A stretch of DNA of 10,818 bases, taken from NCBI GenBank assembly GCA_937916025.1, contig CALGGX010000181.1:1-10818 (forward strand), read 5' to 3'. The notes below the pieces were generated by a model. It worked only from the letters and a program-made list of their open reading frames with translations, made no database searches and was not told the DNA's origin. The translations under genes were made by a program, and so were the position numbers. Below, one piece after another: positions 1 through 6,205 of the stretch. Position 1 is the first letter of the stretch. The number at the start of each line of letters is the position of its first letter. This DNA comes from an uncultured Selenomonadales bacterium. GTDB taxonomy: Bacteria > Bacillota_C > Negativicutes > Selenomonadales > Selenomonadaceae.

Positions 1-430
1 TTCTCTTATCAGCTATGGTTTGGGCTCATGCATAGGAGTCTCGCTCTACGATCCGCAATTGAAGGTCGGAGGGCTCCTGCACATCATGTTGCCCGACAGC
101 AATCAGGCACGCGCCAGCGACAATCCTGCCAAATTCGCCGATACGGGATTGCCGCTGATGTTGAATGACGTATTGGCGTTGGGCGCGAACAAATCGCGGC
201 TGGTTGCAAAAATTGCGGGCGGCGCGCAGATGTTTGCATTCTCGAATGCGACCGATATCATGCGCGTCGGCACGCGCAATGCCGAGGCCGTCAAAAAATG
301 GCTGACACGAAACGGCATTCGACTTATCGCCGAAGACACCGGCGGCAATTACGGGCGCACCGTTCAGATCGATCTCGCGACCGGAGTTTACAGAGTCAAA
401 ACGATCGATCGCGGCGAAAAAACCATTTGA
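1..430 (+). CDS. cheD: CheD, chemoreceptor glutamine deamidase (5' partial)
   Basis: CheD deamidates selected glutamines on methyl-accepting chemotaxis receptors and, in Bacillus and Thermotoga, is bound by the phosphatase CheC. The frame is open to the left edge (first full codon at base 2), so the N-terminus is missing; 142 residues are visible against about 160 for the family. The family signature GLGSCIGVSLYD is present. The catalytic Cys is codon 29-31, and the catalytic His lies 17 residues later in LLHIMLP, the same spacing as C27/H44 of Thermotoga CheD. The position of the third catalytic residue (Thr21 there) is Ser here, six residues before the Cys. The C-terminal GGNYGRTVQIDLATG is also typical. 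The TTG at base 20 lies inside the signature and is not the start. Likely the tail of a chemotaxis/flagellar operon. Family assignment is firm. Confidence 0.95.
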   Translation, partial: SLISYGLGSCIGVSLYDPQLKVGGLLHIMLPDSNQARASDNPAKFADTGLPLMLNDVLALGANKSRLVAKIAGGAQMFAFSNATDIMRVGTRNAEAVKKWLTRNGIRLIAEDTGGNYGRTVQIDLATGVYRVKTIDRGEKTI

Positions 431-454
431 TTGGTTTGAAGAGGTCATATCGTC

Positions 455-742
455 ATGAAGTTTAAATTCAAGTGGGATAATCATTTCGGATTTACACTCG
501 AGAAGCTGGTTTTGATAATGAGCTTTGCGTTGCTGTCATTTTTCATAGTGATGGTGACGGGCTTTTCGTATGACATCAAATTCATGACGATTTTCGCGCG
601 AAGCATAAAAGCCTTCTTCACGGCAGGATTTTTCGCTTTCATAACAATCGGCGTCCTGTCGTTCCTCGAGTACTATTACAAAGTCAAAAATCAAAACGCC
701 GCTCAACAGGCGCAACAACAATCCCAATCAAACAATCCGTAA
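455..742 (+). CDS. Small two-helix membrane protein of the flagellar operon
   Basis: A 95-residue protein I cannot assign to a named family. It starts with a short basic/aromatic segment, has two predicted membrane helices (about residues 18-38 and 54-72), and ends in a hydrophilic Gln/Asn-rich tail of about 20 residues (NAAQQAQQQSQSNNP). A GAGGT ribosome site at 441-445, nine bases upstream, supports the ATG at 455. The gene lies 24 bases after cheD and 22 bases before the fliA start, so it is almost certainly co-transcribed with both. Position between cheD and the sigma factor suggests a motility-linked role, but no catalytic or binding motif is visible. With so few loops, a scaffold or assembly factor is as likely as a transporter subunit; this is inference only. 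Confidence 0.85.
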   Translation: MKFKFKWDNHFGFTLEKLVLIMSFALLSFFIVMVTGFSYDIKFMTIFARSIKAFFTAGFFAFITIGVLSFLEYYYKVKNQNAAQQAQQQSQSNNP

Positions 743-749
743 ATGAATG

Positions 750-757
750 AGAGGTGG
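750..757 (+). promoter_or_regulatory. Ribosome binding site that fixes the fliA start
   Basis: AGAGGTGG lies seven bases before the ATG at 765. A further in-frame ATG at 747 would put this site inside the coding region, so 765 is preferred. Confidence 0.7.
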
Positions 758-764
758 TGTTCCA

Positions 765-1508
765 ATGGAGATGGACGACGATATTCGGAGGCTGTGGGAG
801 AGCTACCGCCGCAAGAAGACGATTGAGGTTCGCAATCAACTGGCGGAGCATTACCTGCCGTTGATTAAAGTCGTGGCGGGGCGATTGGCAATGAGTTTAC
901 CGCCGCATTTGGATCGGGATGATCTTTTGAGCAGCGGATTTTTCGGACTGCTCGACGCGATCGATCGCTACGACATCGATCGAAACATTAAATTCGAGAC
1001 CTACGCGGGCGTTCGCATTCGCGGCGCGATGATCGATTATCTCCGTTCAAAAGATTGGATACCGGTGACGATGCGGCAAAAACTTCGCCGTTATGAACAG
1101 AAAGTCTATCAGCTCGAAAGCGAGCTCGGACGGAGCGCGACGGACGCCGAAATTGCGGATGCGCTCGAGATCACGACGAAGGAGTTGCAGGTTCTTGTAA
1201 GTCAATTCAATTCGTCGACGATCATTCCGCTCGAAGAATATTTGAAGACAGACTCGCCCGAGGCACTCGATGCCGATCCGGTCGAGACGACGGAATATCT
1301 CGAATTGAAAGACACGCTCGCGAAGGCAATCGACAAATTGCCGGAGAAGGAGCGGCTTGTCGTTTCGCTTTACTATTACGACGAGCTCACGTTGAAAGAG
1401 ATCAGTCTGATCATGCATCTTTCGGAAGCGCGCATTTCGCAATTGCACACAAAGGCAATCACGCGCATGCGCGGCAATCTCGCCAAGATGAAGTCGATTT
1501 TGATGTGA
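765..1508 (+). CDS. fliA: RNA polymerase sigma-28 factor FliA (SigD/WhiG family)
   Basis: A 247-residue alternative sigma factor directing RNA polymerase to late flagellar and chemotaxis promoters; normally held inactive by the anti-sigma factor FlgM until the hook is complete. Region 2 is clear (about residues 25-95): LLSSGFFGLLDAIDRYD, then KFETYAGVRIRGAMIDYLRSKDWIP, which includes the -10 recognition helix and the FliA-typical RGAMIDYLR. Region 3 follows at about 105-165. Region 4 (about 185-240) has LPEKERLVVSLYYYDELTL and the helix-turn-helix LSEARISQLH, which recognises the -35 element. Length matches the FliA/SigD/WhiG group (about 240-260). The start at 765 is chosen by the ribosome site at 750-757. 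It sits in the cheD run, as in many Firmicutes. Sporulation sigma factors share the fold, but ISQLH and the context favour FliA. Confidence 0.95.
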   Translation: MEMDDDIRRLWESYRRKKTIEVRNQLAEHYLPLIKVVAGRLAMSLPPHLDRDDLLSSGFFGLLDAIDRYDIDRNIKFETYAGVRIRGAMIDYLRSKDWIPVTMRQKLRRYEQKVYQLESELGRSATDAEIADALEITTKELQVLVSQFNSSTIIPLEEYLKTDSPEALDADPVETTEYLELKDTLAKAIDKLPEKERLVVSLYYYDELTLKEISLIMHLSEARISQLHTKAITRMRGNLAKMKSILM

Positions 1509-1511
1509 TTC

Positions 1512-1518
1512 AAAGGAG
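1512..1518 (+). promoter_or_regulatory. Ribosome binding site that fixes the FapA start
   Basis: AAAGGAG lies eight bases before the ATG at 1527. The alternative in-frame GTG at 1518 overlaps this site and is therefore unlikely to be the start. Confidence 0.75.
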
Positions 1519-1526
1519 TGAATGGC

Positions 1527-3179
1527 ATGGGGGAAAGTTATCCGATAGTCGGCGGGTCTGAAGCCGGCTACATGTTCGAGTTTAAGCCGGACGGGATTTA
1601 TTTGACGATCTATCCGAATGCTGCACAAACCCTCATGATCGAGCTCTCCGACATGCATCAAATTCTCCGCAGTTGCGGCATTATGACTTACGATATCGGA
1701 ATGCTGGCGCAAATCATGAAAGAGGCGGACGGGCAACCGCACAAGATCAGCGATCCGGTTGAACTGACGGAAGAAGACCTTGACAGGCTGATGTCCGATG
1801 TCGATTTACCGGCAAAAGACGAAACTCCCGCGAAATTGATTGTCGAGATCACTCGCGATCGATTGAAGGCAACGATCAAATACGATACGCGTTCCGGTTC
1901 CGGTTTGCCGACGCGCGAGCAGGTTCTTGAAGCTCTCGCGGCGAAGCGCGTCAAATTCGGCATTGACGAAGACGCCATCGACGAAGGGATCAAATCGCTT
2001 AACCCGTTCGTGGCGGCGGAAGGCATTGCGGCGATTCCGGGCGAGAATGCTTACATCGATCGGAAGTTCGATCTGGGAGTGAAAGGGCGTCCGGTCGTCG
2101 ATGAATATGATCGCGTCGATTATAAGAATTTAAATTTGTTCGTTCTGGCGAAGAAAAACGAGACGCTCGCGATCCGCATTCCGCAAAAGCCGGGCAAGCC
2201 GGGCATGAGTGTTTTCGGAGATAAAATTCCCGCGCCGAACGGGCGTCCGATTCCGATGCCGCAAGGCAAAAACACACAAGTTGTCGGCGAGCATCAATTG
2301 ATTGCCACGATTAACGGGCAGATTGTCGACAGCGGCAATCGCATCAGCATCGATCCGCGACTCGAGATCAAAGGCAATGTCGGCGTGGGCACGGGCGATA
2401 TCGATTTTGACGGCAGCGTTTCAATCACGGGCTCGATTAAGCAAGGTTACAGCGTCAAGGCGACGGGCGATGTCGAGATCAAAGGCAGTGTGAGCGGCGG
2501 CGAAGTGAGCGGGCGCAATGTTTACATCAGCGGCGGCATCACGGGAGCAAATCGCGGCAAAGTACATGCCGAACTCGATATACGCTGTGCCTTTACCGAG
2601 AATGCCGTTCTCGAGGCGGGGCAGGACATTTACATTGCCGATGCCGCGTTGCACTCTACGCTCCGCGCGGGCAAAAAGATCATCGTCGAGGACAAGCGCG
2701 GGCAGATCACGGGCGGAATGTCGGTCGCGGGCGAAGAAATTCGCGCAAAAGTGATCGGCAACTCGGCGTTTGTGGTGACGCGCGTGACGGTTGGAGTCGA
2801 TCCCGCACTTCAAAAGGAGTACAACGACGTTTGCAAGGAATATAAAGACGCGAAAAAGAAGTTGGCGCAGATTACGCAAATTCTCGATACGCTCGGCAAA
2901 ATCGACGTAAGTCGGTTGCCGCAGGAACGCATCGATCAGCTCAACTCGCTGACTCGTTCGCAATTTCCGCTCGCGGGCAAAATCAAGCGCGATGAGAAGA
3001 AAATTCTCGAGATCGAAGCGCAACTCGCCGAAATGAAAAACGGCAAAGTCCGCGCGTCTGAGTGTATCTACACGGGATCGCGAATTTCAATCAACTCGGT
3101 CGTCAAAAACGTGCAGAAAAATTATATGCGATGTACGATGTATCTCGAAGAAGGCGAAGTCGTCATCGGACCGTATTAA
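1527..3179 (+). CDS. fapA: FapA (DUF342) family beta-helix protein
   Basis: A 550-residue protein of the FapA/DUF342 family, often encoded next to flagellar genes; proposed roles are in flagellar assembly or polar organisation, and the biochemical function is not settled. The order is: an N-terminal region (about 1-100); a segment typical of the family with IKYDTRSGSGLPTREQVLEAL (about 117-137) and the Pro/Gly-rich IPQKPGKPGMSVFGDKI (about 218-234); a right-handed beta-helix of short G/V/I repeats, e.g. VSITGSIKQGYSVKATGDVEIKG split over successive rungs (about 287-412), resembling bactofilin rungs; a Lys/Glu/Leu-rich coiled coil (about 427-505); and a short beta C-terminus. No signal peptide, so probably cytoplasmic. 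The gene starts 18 bases after fliA and is likely in the same transcript. Family call is confident; a specific role is not. Confidence 0.9.
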   Translation: MGESYPIVGGSEAGYMFEFKPDGIYLTIYPNAAQTLMIELSDMHQILRSCGIMTYDIGMLAQIMKEADGQPHKISDPVELTEEDLDRLMSDVDLPAKDETPAKLIVEITRDRLKATIKYDTRSGSGLPTREQVLEALAAKRVKFGIDEDAIDEGIKSLNPFVAAEGIAAIPGENAYIDRKFDLGVKGRPVVDEYDRVDYKNLNLFVLAKKNETLAIRIPQKPGKPGMSVFGDKIPAPNGRPIPMPQGKNTQVVGEHQLIATINGQIVDSGNRISIDPRLEIKGNVGVGTGDIDFDGSVSITGSIKQGYSVKATGDVEIKGSVSGGEVSGRNVYISGGITGANRGKVHAELDIRCAFTENAVLEAGQDIYIADAALHSTLRAGKKIIVEDKRGQITGGMSVAGEEIRAKVIGNSAFVVTRVTVGVDPALQKEYNDVCKEYKDAKKKLAQITQILDTLGKIDVSRLPQERIDQLNSLTRSQFPLAGKIKRDEKKILEIEAQLAEMKNGKVRASECIYTGSRISINSVVKNVQKNYMRCTMYLEEGEVVIGPY

Positions 3180-3181
3180 AG

Positions 3182-3294
3182 GCAATGAATAATGCGTAAT
3201 GCGTAATGCGTAATTAGGAATTAGGAGTTAGGAATTAGGAATTAAAAGCTCGTCTCTTTCAATTATGAATTACGAATTACGAATTACGCATTGC
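3182..3294. repeat. Intergenic inverted-arm element built of 7-base repeats
   Basis: The whole gap between the FapA gene and the next gene is occupied by this AT-rich element. The left arm (3182-3215) carries three tandem TAATGCG heptads. A middle part (about 3213-3244) carries repeats of the type AATTAGG. The right arm (3261-3294) carries three AATTACG-type heptads. Left and right arms are inverted copies: aligned by hand, 28 of 34 positions pair by Watson-Crick rules, plus one G-T. Both ends carry the motif GCAATG. A transcript could fold into a long imperfect hairpin with a 45-base loop. It looks like a miniature, non-coding dispersed repeat. It does not contain an obvious promoter or coding potential, and it ends just before the ribosome site of the next gene. 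Confidence 0.8.
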
Positions 3295-3312
3295 TTTTCG
3301 GAGGTGTGAGGA

Positions 3313-3645
3313 ATGGATATTGCACCGGTCAATATGCAAATGGTATATCCGACTGCCGCGACGGAAGCGAGTAACACTCAACACAATTTGAATCACGCAA
3401 CGAATTTGCAACAGGATTTTGAATCACTTCGTCAACGACAAGACGATGAACTCAAACAAAAACAAGTCCGCAACAAAAACGAAGCCGAAGGCGGCGGCAC
3501 GATCAAAGACGATCCGGATCGGCGCGGGCGCGGCGGCGGATATCAACGCAATTCGCGTCGGCGCAATCCGCAACCCGAACAGCCGCGTCCGGAAAAATTC
3601 GCCGTCGATCCGATGCGCGGACATCGTCTCGATATTTCTCTTTGA
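3313..3645 (+). CDS. Small Arg/Gly/Gln-rich hypothetical protein
   Basis: A 110-residue soluble protein, no named function known to me. A strong ribosome site GGAGGTG at 3300-3306 supports the ATG at 3313. The N-terminus MDIAPVNMQMVYPTA is followed by a polar helix rich in Gln/Asn/Lys (about 25-58), then a disordered-looking Gly/Arg stretch DPDRRGRGGGYQRNSRRR (about 67-84), a Pro/Gln/Glu linker, and the C-terminus VDPMRGHRLDISL. From memory, small proteins with the same start (MDI..VNMQ) and end (DP.RGH..DISL) occur next to the following gene in selenomonads; this was not checked. It lies 15 bases before the next gene. The Arg/Gly tract resembles nucleic-acid-binding tails, which is only a hint. 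Composition explains the overlapping frames on both strands, which I reject. Confidence 0.75.
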   Translation: MDIAPVNMQMVYPTAATEASNTQHNLNHATNLQQDFESLRQRQDDELKQKQVRNKNEAEGGGTIKDDPDRRGRGGGYQRNSRRRNPQPEQPRPEKFAVDPMRGHRLDISL

Positions 3646-3660
3646 ATGTGATGAAAAACG

Positions 3661-4881
3661 ATGATAAGTGAATTGATGATTGCGCTGATAGTAGTCGGTT
3701 GCATAATGGTATTCGTGGTGTGGAATGCATCGCGAAACCGCAAACGACGAGCCGAAGAGGCGCGCGCCGTCGAAGAATCGACAATCAAATTGAAGCAGGA
3801 ACTCGAAAAGACGGCGTCGGAAGTCATTCAGCGCATGGAAACTCAGGCGGCAAATCTCGAAAATCTACTCGAAGACGCCGAAAAAAATCGCACGGTGTTC
3901 GAGGGGCGATTGGCAGAGCTCAAAAAAGTGATCAAGCGAGGCGAAAGTCAGGCCGTCGAGATCAGAGATTTACTGCAAAAACTCGAAGACGCCGGCGAAA
4001 ATGTTGAAGATTTGCAACAGAAGCTCGAGACAATCGAAATGAAAATCTCGACGCGTTTGGCAATGCCGCTCCAACTGCCGATGCAACAGCAAATGCCGGT
4101 ACAACAACCGATGATGCAACAGCCGATGATGCAACCGCAAATGATACAACAGCCGATGATGCAATCGCAAATGCCGGTACAGCAGCCGATGATGCGGCAG
4201 GTGCAGTCGCCGATCTCGCCGCCGTCGATGATGAGGCAATCGCATTTTCAGCAGGAACCGGTGTATCGGCAGTCGAACGTCAGCGATCCGATCGACTACG
4301 TCGACGAAGATGTTGCGAATGAAGCGCGAGACTTCGCGGCAATGCTCAAACGTTCGATGGAAGAAGAAGAACCGGAAGAAGTAAAACCGCCGGTTCGCTC
4401 GAAGCCGGTGATTGATCGCCCGTCGATGCTGATTCCTTCCGCCGACAAGCCGCAAAATGTCGTGCAAGCCGATCCGGTCAAGATCGAAACGCGCCGCGCG
4501 GCAACGGCACCGCAACAACGTCAAGCGGTTCCGCAACAGCGTCAAGCGGCTCCGCAACAACGTCAAACGACTCCGCAACAGCGTCAAGCGGTTCCGCAAC
4601 AGCGTCAAGCGGCTCCGCAACAGCGTCAAGCGGCTCCGCAACAGCGTCAAGCGGTTCCGCAACGCGCAACGGCTTCGCAACAACGTCAAGCGGCTCCGCA
4701 ACAACGTCAGGCGGCTCTGCAATCGACGGATATCGCGTCGAACACCGACAAGATCAAAAACCTGTTAATCCAAGGCAAAACCGTCGAGGAGATTGCGCGC
4801 GAGCTCGGAATGGGCAGAGGCGCGGTCGAGCTCGTCAAAGAAATGATCCGACGCCAGATCGAGCGCAAAAAAAATACGTAA
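3661..4881 (+). CDS. Membrane-anchored coiled-coil protein with QQRQ repeats and C-terminal HTH-like segment (DUF6115-like)
   Basis: A 406-residue protein. The order is: one N-terminal membrane helix (about residues 4-23, MIALIVVGCIMVFVVW); a long charged coiled coil (about 28-135, e.g. ENLLEDAEKNRTVFEGRLAE); a Met/Gln/Pro-rich tract (about 140-185, repeats of QQPMM); an acidic linker (about 230-245); ten heptapeptide-like units, mostly PQQRQAA or PQQRQAV (284-352); and a compact C-terminus (about 362-404) with GKTVEEIARELGMGRGAVELV, a helix-turn-helix-like pattern matching what I recall of DUF6115. The anchor and coiled coil suggest a cytoplasm-facing tether whose end domain binds a partner or DNA; this is inference. 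No strong ribosome site precedes 3661, so translation may be coupled to the gene 15 bases upstream. It ends on a terminator, closing the flagellar-side operon. Confidence 0.85.
   Translation: MISELMIALIVVGCIMVFVVWNASRNRKRRAEEARAVEESTIKLKQELEKTASEVIQRMETQAANLENLLEDAEKNRTVFEGRLAELKKVIKRGESQAVEIRDLLQKLEDAGENVEDLQQKLETIEMKISTRLAMPLQLPMQQQMPVQQPMMQQPMMQPQMIQQPMMQSQMPVQQPMMRQVQSPISPPSMMRQSHFQQEPVYRQSNVSDPIDYVDEDVANEARDFAAMLKRSMEEEEPEEVKPPVRSKPVIDRPSMLIPSADKPQNVVQADPVKIETRRAATAPQQRQAVPQQRQAAPQQRQTTPQQRQAVPQQRQAAPQQRQAAPQQRQAVPQRATASQQRQAAPQQRQAALQSTDIASNTDKIKNLLIQGKTVEEIARELGMGRGAVELVKEMIRRQIERKKNT
4081..4209 (+). repeat. Met/Gln-rich imperfect coding repeats
   Basis: Imperfect in-frame repeats of the form CAACAGCCGATGATG and variants (protein QQPMM, QQMPV, QPQMI) inside the coiled-coil protein, residues about 141-183. 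They form a low-complexity, probably disordered linker. Confidence 0.8.
4510..4716 (+). repeat. 21-bp coding repeat array (heptapeptide PQQRQAA/V)
   Basis: Nine 21-bp units plus one 18-bp unit in frame, 207 bases in total. Units encode PQQRQAV, PQQRQAA, PQQRQTT, and SQQRQAA. The eighth unit is shortened to PQRATA, breaking the period by one codon. Several units are identical or differ at one or two bases (CAACAGCGTCAAGCGG versus CAACAACGTCAAGCGG). Such an array can gain or lose whole units without a frameshift. The minus-strand reading of the array gives spurious long frames. Confidence 0.95.
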
Positions 4882-4913
4882 AAAGTCAAGTTTTAAGCCG
4901 CTTGACTTTTTTT
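4880..4913 (+). terminator. Rho-independent terminator overlapping the stop codon
   Basis: An 11-bp perfect stem pairs 4880-4890 (AAAAAGTCAAG) with 4901-4911 (CTTGACTTTTT), with a 10-base loop and a T run to 4913. The left arm begins inside the TAA stop of the preceding gene. It would end the cheD-to-DUF6115 transcript. The A-tract on the left arm makes it plausible in both directions. Confidence 0.85.
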
Positions 4914-4930
4914 CTGTGCAATTTTAAAAT
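4902..4930 (+). promoter_or_regulatory. Sigma-A-type promoter of the HtrA gene, -35 inside the terminator
   Basis: TTGACT at 4902-4907 and TAAAAT at 4925-4930 are separated by exactly 17 bases and each differ from consensus at one position. The -35 box is made of the 3' arm of the terminator stem. Transcription would start near 4937, at or next to the ribosome site (4937-4943), giving a very short leader of about 17 bases. Confidence 0.65.
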
Positions 4931-4936
4931 TGGCGC

Positions 4937-4943
4937 GAAGGAG
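4937..4943 (+). promoter_or_regulatory. Ribosome binding site that fixes the HtrA start
   Basis: GAAGGAG lies ten bases before the ATG at 4954. The alternative in-frame TTG at 4930 lies upstream of it and overlaps the -10 box, so it is rejected. Confidence 0.75.
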
Positions 4944-4953
4944 TGATCGTTTC

Positions 4954-6132
4954 ATGAAGAAAAAAACCGCAGCCGTGTTGGCGGCGTTGATGATTTCGAC
5001 GATGTCTTTGACGGGTTGCGATACCGATATCGCCGGCAATCCGATCGGCGGAGACAAAACCGAAACGGAGTCGACGGTCGAAGTGGCGAAGAAAGCCGCC
5101 CCGATTGACACGTCAAATATGACTTCGGATCGTAAGGAAGAATTCGCCGAGGCGGAAGCGGCAGTCGCAAAAATGTCGTCCGCGCGGAACACTCCGGCGG
5201 TGCGTGTGGCAAATACCGTCGGTCCGGCGGTGGTCGGCATTACCAATAAGGCGGTTGCGCGTGACTTTTTCAATCGCCGAATCGAAACGGAAGGCGTCGG
5301 CAGCGGCGTCATTTTCAGAAGTGACGGCTACATCGTGACGAACAATCATGTCATTGAAGGCGCGCGCGAATTGATCGTCTCGTTGGCGGATGGCAGAACT
5401 CTCAACGGCGAGCTCGTCGGCACGGACGATATGACCGATATCGCGGTTGTCAAAGTCGATGCAAAGGATCTTCCGACGGCAAAGTTCGGCAATTCGGATG
5501 ATGTGGTCGTCGGAGAACCGGCAATCGCAATCGGCAATCCGATGGGCTTGGAATTTCAGGGCAGTGTGACGGTCGGCGTCATCAGTGCGCTCAATCGGAC
5601 GCTCGAGTTGAGTGATCGTCGCGTGAAACTGTTTCAGACGGACGCGGCAATCAGCCCCGGCAATTCCGGCGGCGCGCTCGTCAATGCCGACGGCGAGATT
5701 ATTGCGATCAACAGCGCGAAATTGGCGGCTGACGGCGTCGAAGGCATGGGCTTTGCAATTCCGATCAATACCGTGCAGGCAATTGTCGATGAGCTGATGG
5801 CGAAGGGTTATGTCGCGCGTCCTTATCTCGGCGTGACGATTTTCGACAAGCCGACGGCGGCTCGTTACGGCTATCAATTGACGATCGATCGCGGCGTTTA
5901 TATTTTCCAAGTTGCGCTCGATGCACCGGCCGGCATTGCGGGACTTCAGCGCGGCGATGTGATCTTGTCGATCAACGGCAAAGAAGTGAACTCGGTCAGT
6001 GATGTTCGCAATGAAGTGGCGGCGCATAAAGTCGGCGATAAAGTCAAACTCAAATACGAGCGCGACGGCGTCGAGACTGAAATCGACATTGAATTGCAGG
6101 AAATGCCGCAAGTCATCAATGACGCAAGATGA
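4954..6132 (+). CDS. htrA: HtrA/DegP-like serine protease, predicted lipoprotein
   Basis: A 392-residue S1C-family protease acting outside the cytoplasmic membrane in degrading or refolding damaged envelope proteins. The N-terminus MKKKTAAVLAALMISTMSLTGC is a lipoprotein signal with lipobox LTGC, Cys about residue 22, followed by Asp. A 70-residue polar linker precedes the protease domain. The catalytic triad is visible: His132 in TNNHVIEGA, Asp162 in MTDIAVV, and Ser238 in SPGNSGGAL. One PDZ domain follows (about 287-385), with the peptide-binding loop RPYLGVTI and the AGLQRGDVILSINGKEV core. Length fits single-PDZ HtrA proteins. Many Firmicute HtrAs carry an N-terminal membrane helix instead, so lipid anchoring is a notable variation. 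It probably has its own promoter (4902-4930) and is followed by a repeat element, then an exported flavoprotein. Function is confident; lipidation is predicted. Confidence 0.95.
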   Translation: MKKKTAAVLAALMISTMSLTGCDTDIAGNPIGGDKTETESTVEVAKKAAPIDTSNMTSDRKEEFAEAEAAVAKMSSARNTPAVRVANTVGPAVVGITNKAVARDFFNRRIETEGVGSGVIFRSDGYIVTNNHVIEGARELIVSLADGRTLNGELVGTDDMTDIAVVKVDAKDLPTAKFGNSDDVVVGEPAIAIGNPMGLEFQGSVTVGVISALNRTLELSDRRVKLFQTDAAISPGNSGGALVNADGEIIAINSAKLAADGVEGMGFAIPINTVQAIVDELMAKGYVARPYLGVTIFDKPTAARYGYQLTIDRGVYIFQVALDAPAGIAGLQRGDVILSINGKEVNSVSDVRNEVAAHKVGDKVKLKYERDGVETEIDIELQEMPQVINDAR

Positions 6133-6135
6133 AAT

Positions 6136-6185
6136 GCAATTAATAATGCGTAATGCGTAATGCGTAATGCATAATTCGTAATTGA
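6136..6185. repeat. Partial second copy of the 7-base repeat element
   Basis: Bases 6136-6168 match 3182-3214 at 32 of 33 positions (single difference at the sixth base), including three TAATGCG heptads. After this the sequence drifts (ATAATTCGTAATTG) and the AATTAGG middle and the right inverted arm are missing. It occupies most of the gap between the protease gene and the flavoprotein gene and leads directly into the ribosome site of the latter. I see no promoter here. Confidence 0.8.
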
Positions 6186-6190
6186 GAATG

Positions 6191-6196
6191 AGAGGA
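6191..6196 (+). promoter_or_regulatory. Ribosome binding site that fixes the flavoprotein start
   Basis: AGAGGA lies nine bases before the ATG at 6206. Earlier in-frame starts (TTG 6182, ATG 6188) precede or abut it and would lengthen the region before the twin-arginine motif. Confidence 0.6.
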
Positions 6197-6205
6197 AAAC
6201 AAAGA

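Noticed and set aside
1047..1742. 231-residue open frame on the minus strand
   Set aside because: Spans the end of fliA and the start of the FapA gene in antisense, with no ribosome site or family resemblance.
3182..3294. CRISPR array
   Set aside because: Repeats are 7 bases long and contiguous, with no spacers of constant length and no cas genes in the window.
3970..4722. 250-residue minus-strand frame with LTLLRSR repeats
   Set aside because: Produced by the 21-bp coding repeats of the opposite strand.
4930..4953. TTG start extending the protease by eight residues
   Set aside because: It overlaps the -10 box and lies before the ribosome site; the resulting N-terminus would put Arg/Asp residues in front of a good lipoprotein signal.
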